64,000 nt of DNA from Halobacteriovorax marinus SJ (GTDB lineage Bacteria > Bdellovibrionota > Bacteriovoracia > Bacteriovoracales > Bacteriovoracaceae), in contig NC_016620.1 in NCBI RefSeq assembly GCF_000210915.2, positions 62,001 to 126,000 on the forward strand. Reading direction: 5' to 3'. Positions 61,834 to 64,000 of the stretch are shown here, piece after piece. The notes beneath the pieces were generated by a model. That model was not told the DNA's origin and did not search any database. It saw only the letters and a list, made by a program, of their open reading frames with translations. Every line of letters starts with the position of its first letter. Position 1 is the first letter of the stretch. The translations under genes and the position numbers were made by a program.

Positions 61834-62495
61834 AACTAGCTTTAATTGGTAAGGGGATCTCCCATAGTAAGTCTCAGGAAATGTACGAGAAGATACTTGG
61901 AAGAAGTATTAAGTACTCTTTACTCGATTATGAAGCTGCAGAGAAAATTCCTAAATTACAAAGTTTATTTGAGAGCATTGAAGGTCTTAGTATAACCTCT
62001 CCATATAAAGAGCATTTCATAAAAGAAGTTACTTTAAATGAGGAAGTAGAGCTTCTTGGCGCAATAAATTGTATCGCCAGAAGAGGGGATAAATACTTTG
62101 GTACTAATACTGATTATTTGGCAGTGGACTCTTTAATAAAGAAGAACTTTCTTAAAAAGAATATAGTTATTCTCGGCAATGGAGTAATGGCTAGAATTAC
62201 TATTACTGTACTGAAAAAGTTGGATATTAAATTTAGACAATTCTCTAGAAAGTTAGACGGTGATTTAAATCATATTTCACTTGAGGATGAAAACTTACTT
62301 GTAATTAACACATGTTCGCGCAGTTTTCATTTTAATAATCAGTTAAGTGATGATGCTATTTTCTGGGACTATAATTACGCTTTCCCTGCTCATATCGAGT
62401 ATTTCAAGGGGAAGAGATACGAATATATTGATGGCCTTGAGATGCTTGAGTTGCAAGCAAAGTTTGCATTAGAGTTTTGGAATATACCCGAGTAG
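61827..62495 (+). CDS. aroE: Shikimate dehydrogenase-like protein, short
   Basis: AroE reduces 3-dehydroshikimate with NADPH. The substrate half is well kept: GKGISHSKSQEMYE (SHS), SITSPYKEHF with the catalytic lysine, GAINCI and GTNTDYLAV with the catalytic aspartate. The nucleotide half is shortened and altered: VILGNGVMAR replaces the GAGGAA motif, and the region after it is compact. At 222 residues it is about 50 residues shorter than usual. It may be a trimmed AroE or a related dehydrogenase. The frame is intact. Confidence 0.78.
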   Translation: MLKLALIGKGISHSKSQEMYEKILGRSIKYSLLDYEAAEKIPKLQSLFESIEGLSITSPYKEHFIKEVTLNEEVELLGAINCIARRGDKYFGTNTDYLAVDSLIKKNFLKKNIVILGNGVMARITITVLKKLDIKFRQFSRKLDGDLNHISLEDENLLVINTCSRSFHFNNQLSDDAIFWDYNYAFPAHIEYFKGKRYEYIDGLEMLELQAKFALEFWNIPE

Positions 62496-62529
62496 ATTCG
62501 TGGGGCAATTCTAACCTATTAAAATTCTT

Positions 62530-62556
62530 TAAATAGTTTTTAGATAAATCCGATAA
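62530..62556 (+). promoter_or_regulatory. sigma28-like promoter upstream of the pilB/gspE gene
   Basis: TAAATAGT (62530-62537), exactly 11 bp, then TCCGATAA (62549-62556) match the FliA consensus at 5 of 8 and 7 of 8. The start codon is 34 bp downstream. A TATATAAG run just after it could also serve as a sigma70 -10 box. Confidence 0.5.
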
Positions 62557-62589
62557 TATATATATAAGTACTTTTAATTACGGATTTTT

Positions 62590-64000
62590 ATGTTTAGGAA
62601 AGAATTTGCAGACGTGATTGGCAAAACGGGAATGATCCCGATTAAAGATTTGCGTCCTCTTCTTTTAGATAAAAACCCATCGAAGGTTTCTGAGTTAGGC
62701 CTTCTTTCTCTCTCATTCTTTGATGACATAAAATTCGCAAAACAAGTAGCTGAAAACTACAACCTAACTTTCATTGATTTATCAAAAGCAAAGATTCCAG
62801 ATAAAACAATCAAGCTAATTAGAAAGACTGATGTTTTAAAGTATCGAGTTCTACCAATACAAAAGACAGCTAAGGCAGTAAGTCTTGCTGTTTATGACCC
62901 TTCAGTTGTTGCACTTAAGACAGAACTACAAACATTGTTTCAGCATCCGGTAGAATTCATTTTAACGAATATTGGTTCGTGGGCAAAAATATTTGAAAGA
63001 GTTACAGAATCTATTGATGAGCTTCTTGAAACAATTAAAGAAGTAAAGCCTACAGATCAAAAAGAAGAAGCTGTTAATGAAGAAGATATCGGTGAAGATG
63101 TAATTAGATTTGTTAATAGAATCTTAGCCGATGCGTATGTTCGAAAAGCATCAGATATTCATATTGAACCCTATGAGAATAACTTTAGGGTTAGATTTAG
63201 AGTTGATGGTACTTTGATGGAGGTCGCGAAACCACCTAAGAACTTGATGGCGCCTATGACTTCGAGAATGAAAATCATGGCCCAGATGGATATTTCTGAA
63301 AAGAGAAAGCCACAAGATGGTAGGATTAAGCTTTCGGTTGGTGGTAAGCCAATTGATTATAGAGTTTCAAGTTTACCAACTCTCTTTGGAGAAAAGATTG
63401 TTCTAAGACTTCTTGATCAATCTAACCTCCAGTTGGATATGACAAAACTTGGTTTTGAACCACAGCAATTGAAAATTTTTAAAGAAGGTATTCATCAACC
63501 TTATGGAATGTGTCTTGTTACAGGTCCTACGGGATCAGGTAAGACAACGACACTATACTCTGCACTCGCTGAGCTGAATGTTGTGGGGAATAATATCTCT
63601 ACAGCAGAAGATCCTGTTGAATTCAACCTAGAGGGGATTAATCAGGTTAACGTAAAGAAAGAAGTAGGTTTAACATTTCCTTTCGCTCTTAAGGCCTTCC
63701 TTAGGCAGGATCCAGATATTATCATGGTTGGGGAGATTAGGGATTTAGAAGTTGGTGAGATCGCAGTTGAGGCGGCCCTTACTGGTCACATGGTTTTATC
63801 AACTCTGCATACGAATGATGCGCCATCAACAGTAACCAGATTGCTTAATATGGGGATTGAGCCTTTCCTTGTAACGGAGGCCTTAAATGTTGTCGTTGCT
63901 CAAAGACTTTGTAGAAGAATTTGTTCTTCATGCAAAGAGATAGATACAAAAGTTACAAAAGAAGAAATTATATCTTGTGGGATTGCACCCAGCTCTGCTG
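62590..64000 (+). CDS. pilB: PilB/GspE-type secretion and pilus assembly ATPase, 5' part
   Basis: The gene runs off the right edge; 470 residues are visible. An N-terminal MshEN/T2SSE_N-like domain (about residues 1-150) precedes the catalytic domain. KASDIHIEPYE opens it. Walker A is GPTGSGKTTTLYSAL, the Asp box is STAEDPVEFNLEGINQ, Walker B is DPDIIMVGEIRD, and the His box is LTGHMVLSTLHTNDA. The zinc-binding cysteines CRRICSSCKE begin near the edge. These features fit extension ATPases of type IV pili (PilB) or type II secretion (GspE). They cannot be separated without the neighbours. Type IV pili are required for prey entry in related predators. Confidence 0.9.
   Translation, partial: MFRKEFADVIGKTGMIPIKDLRPLLLDKNPSKVSELGLLSLSFFDDIKFAKQVAENYNLTFIDLSKAKIPDKTIKLIRKTDVLKYRVLPIQKTAKAVSLAVYDPSVVALKTELQTLFQHPVEFILTNIGSWAKIFERVTESIDELLETIKEVKPTDQKEEAVNEEDIGEDVIRFVNRILADAYVRKASDIHIEPYENNFRVRFRVDGTLMEVAKPPKNLMAPMTSRMKIMAQMDISEKRKPQDGRIKLSVGGKPIDYRVSSLPTLFGEKIVLRLLDQSNLQLDMTKLGFEPQQLKIFKEGIHQPYGMCLVTGPTGSGKTTTLYSALAELNVVGNNISTAEDPVEFNLEGINQVNVKKEVGLTFPFALKAFLRQDPDIIMVGEIRDLEVGEIAVEAALTGHMVLSTLHTNDAPSTVTRLLNMGIEPFLVTEALNVVVAQRLCRRICSSCKEIDTKVTKEEIISCGIAPSSA

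Noticed and set aside
1-64000. CRISPR arrays, insertion sequences, prophage genes, tRNA or rRNA genes.
   Set aside because: No direct-repeat arrays, transposase or integrase motifs, or recognisable tRNA/rRNA sequences were seen on either strand.

Overview
The window is AT-rich, gene-dense bacterial chromosome. It reads as a Gram-negative, flagellated member of the Bdellovibrionota, most likely the Bacteriovorax/Halobacteriovorax side because of the low GC. This is inferred from the gene set: meso-DAP-type MurE, a heptose nucleotidyltransferase, two flagellins, a type IV pilus/type II secretion ATPase, RNase J, a Bat-type operon, and several large secreted proteins I cannot place. No 16S rRNA or tRNA gene was seen, so the assignment is provisional.

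Bases 1-13268 (+) hold most of a division and cell wall (dcw) cluster: ftsI (3' end), murE, murF, mraY, murD, then a strong terminator and promoter, then ftsW, murC, murB, a divergent ftsQ, and ftsA-ftsZ behind their own promoter. murG and ddl are missing from their usual places, and MurD has substitutions in normally invariant ATP-site residues. Bases 13349-16656 (-) hold udk, RNase J, a zinc-finger-like membrane protein and a small unknown gene. Bases 16766-21600 (+) hold a peptide-type binding protein, prmA, rsmE, an RDD membrane protein, rfaE2 and an unknown gene.

Bases 21660-25329 (+) hold two sigma28-type flagellin units, a structured RNA segment, a PilZ gene and a metallophosphoesterase. 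Bases 25324-37107 (-) are a long tightly packed run: fliD, fliS, a FliT-like gene, a Maf-like protein, two GT9-like glycosyltransferases with long C-terminal extensions, a 47-residue protein, an unknown protein, a histidine kinase and response regulator, nadK and recN. The middle of this run looks like a flagellin-modification locus.

Bases 37398-44059 (+) hold a polytopic membrane protein, a small ORF, an intergenic cluster of DnaA boxes beside an AT-rich tract (a candidate replication origin), an inositol-monophosphatase-family gene, a sensorless sigma54 activator, rlmE, a penicillin-binding protein and lepB. At 46412-46415 mutS2 (-) and an rqcH/NFACT gene (+) diverge from overlapping start codons, pairing two ribosome-rescue factors.

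Bases 47825-64000 (+) hold a secreted protein and a 1370-residue lipoprotein of unknown function, an RlmI-like methyltransferase, a complete moxR-DUF58-BatA-BatB-BatD operon, ribF, a short aroE-like gene, and the start of a pilB/gspE-type ATPase behind a sigma28-like promoter.
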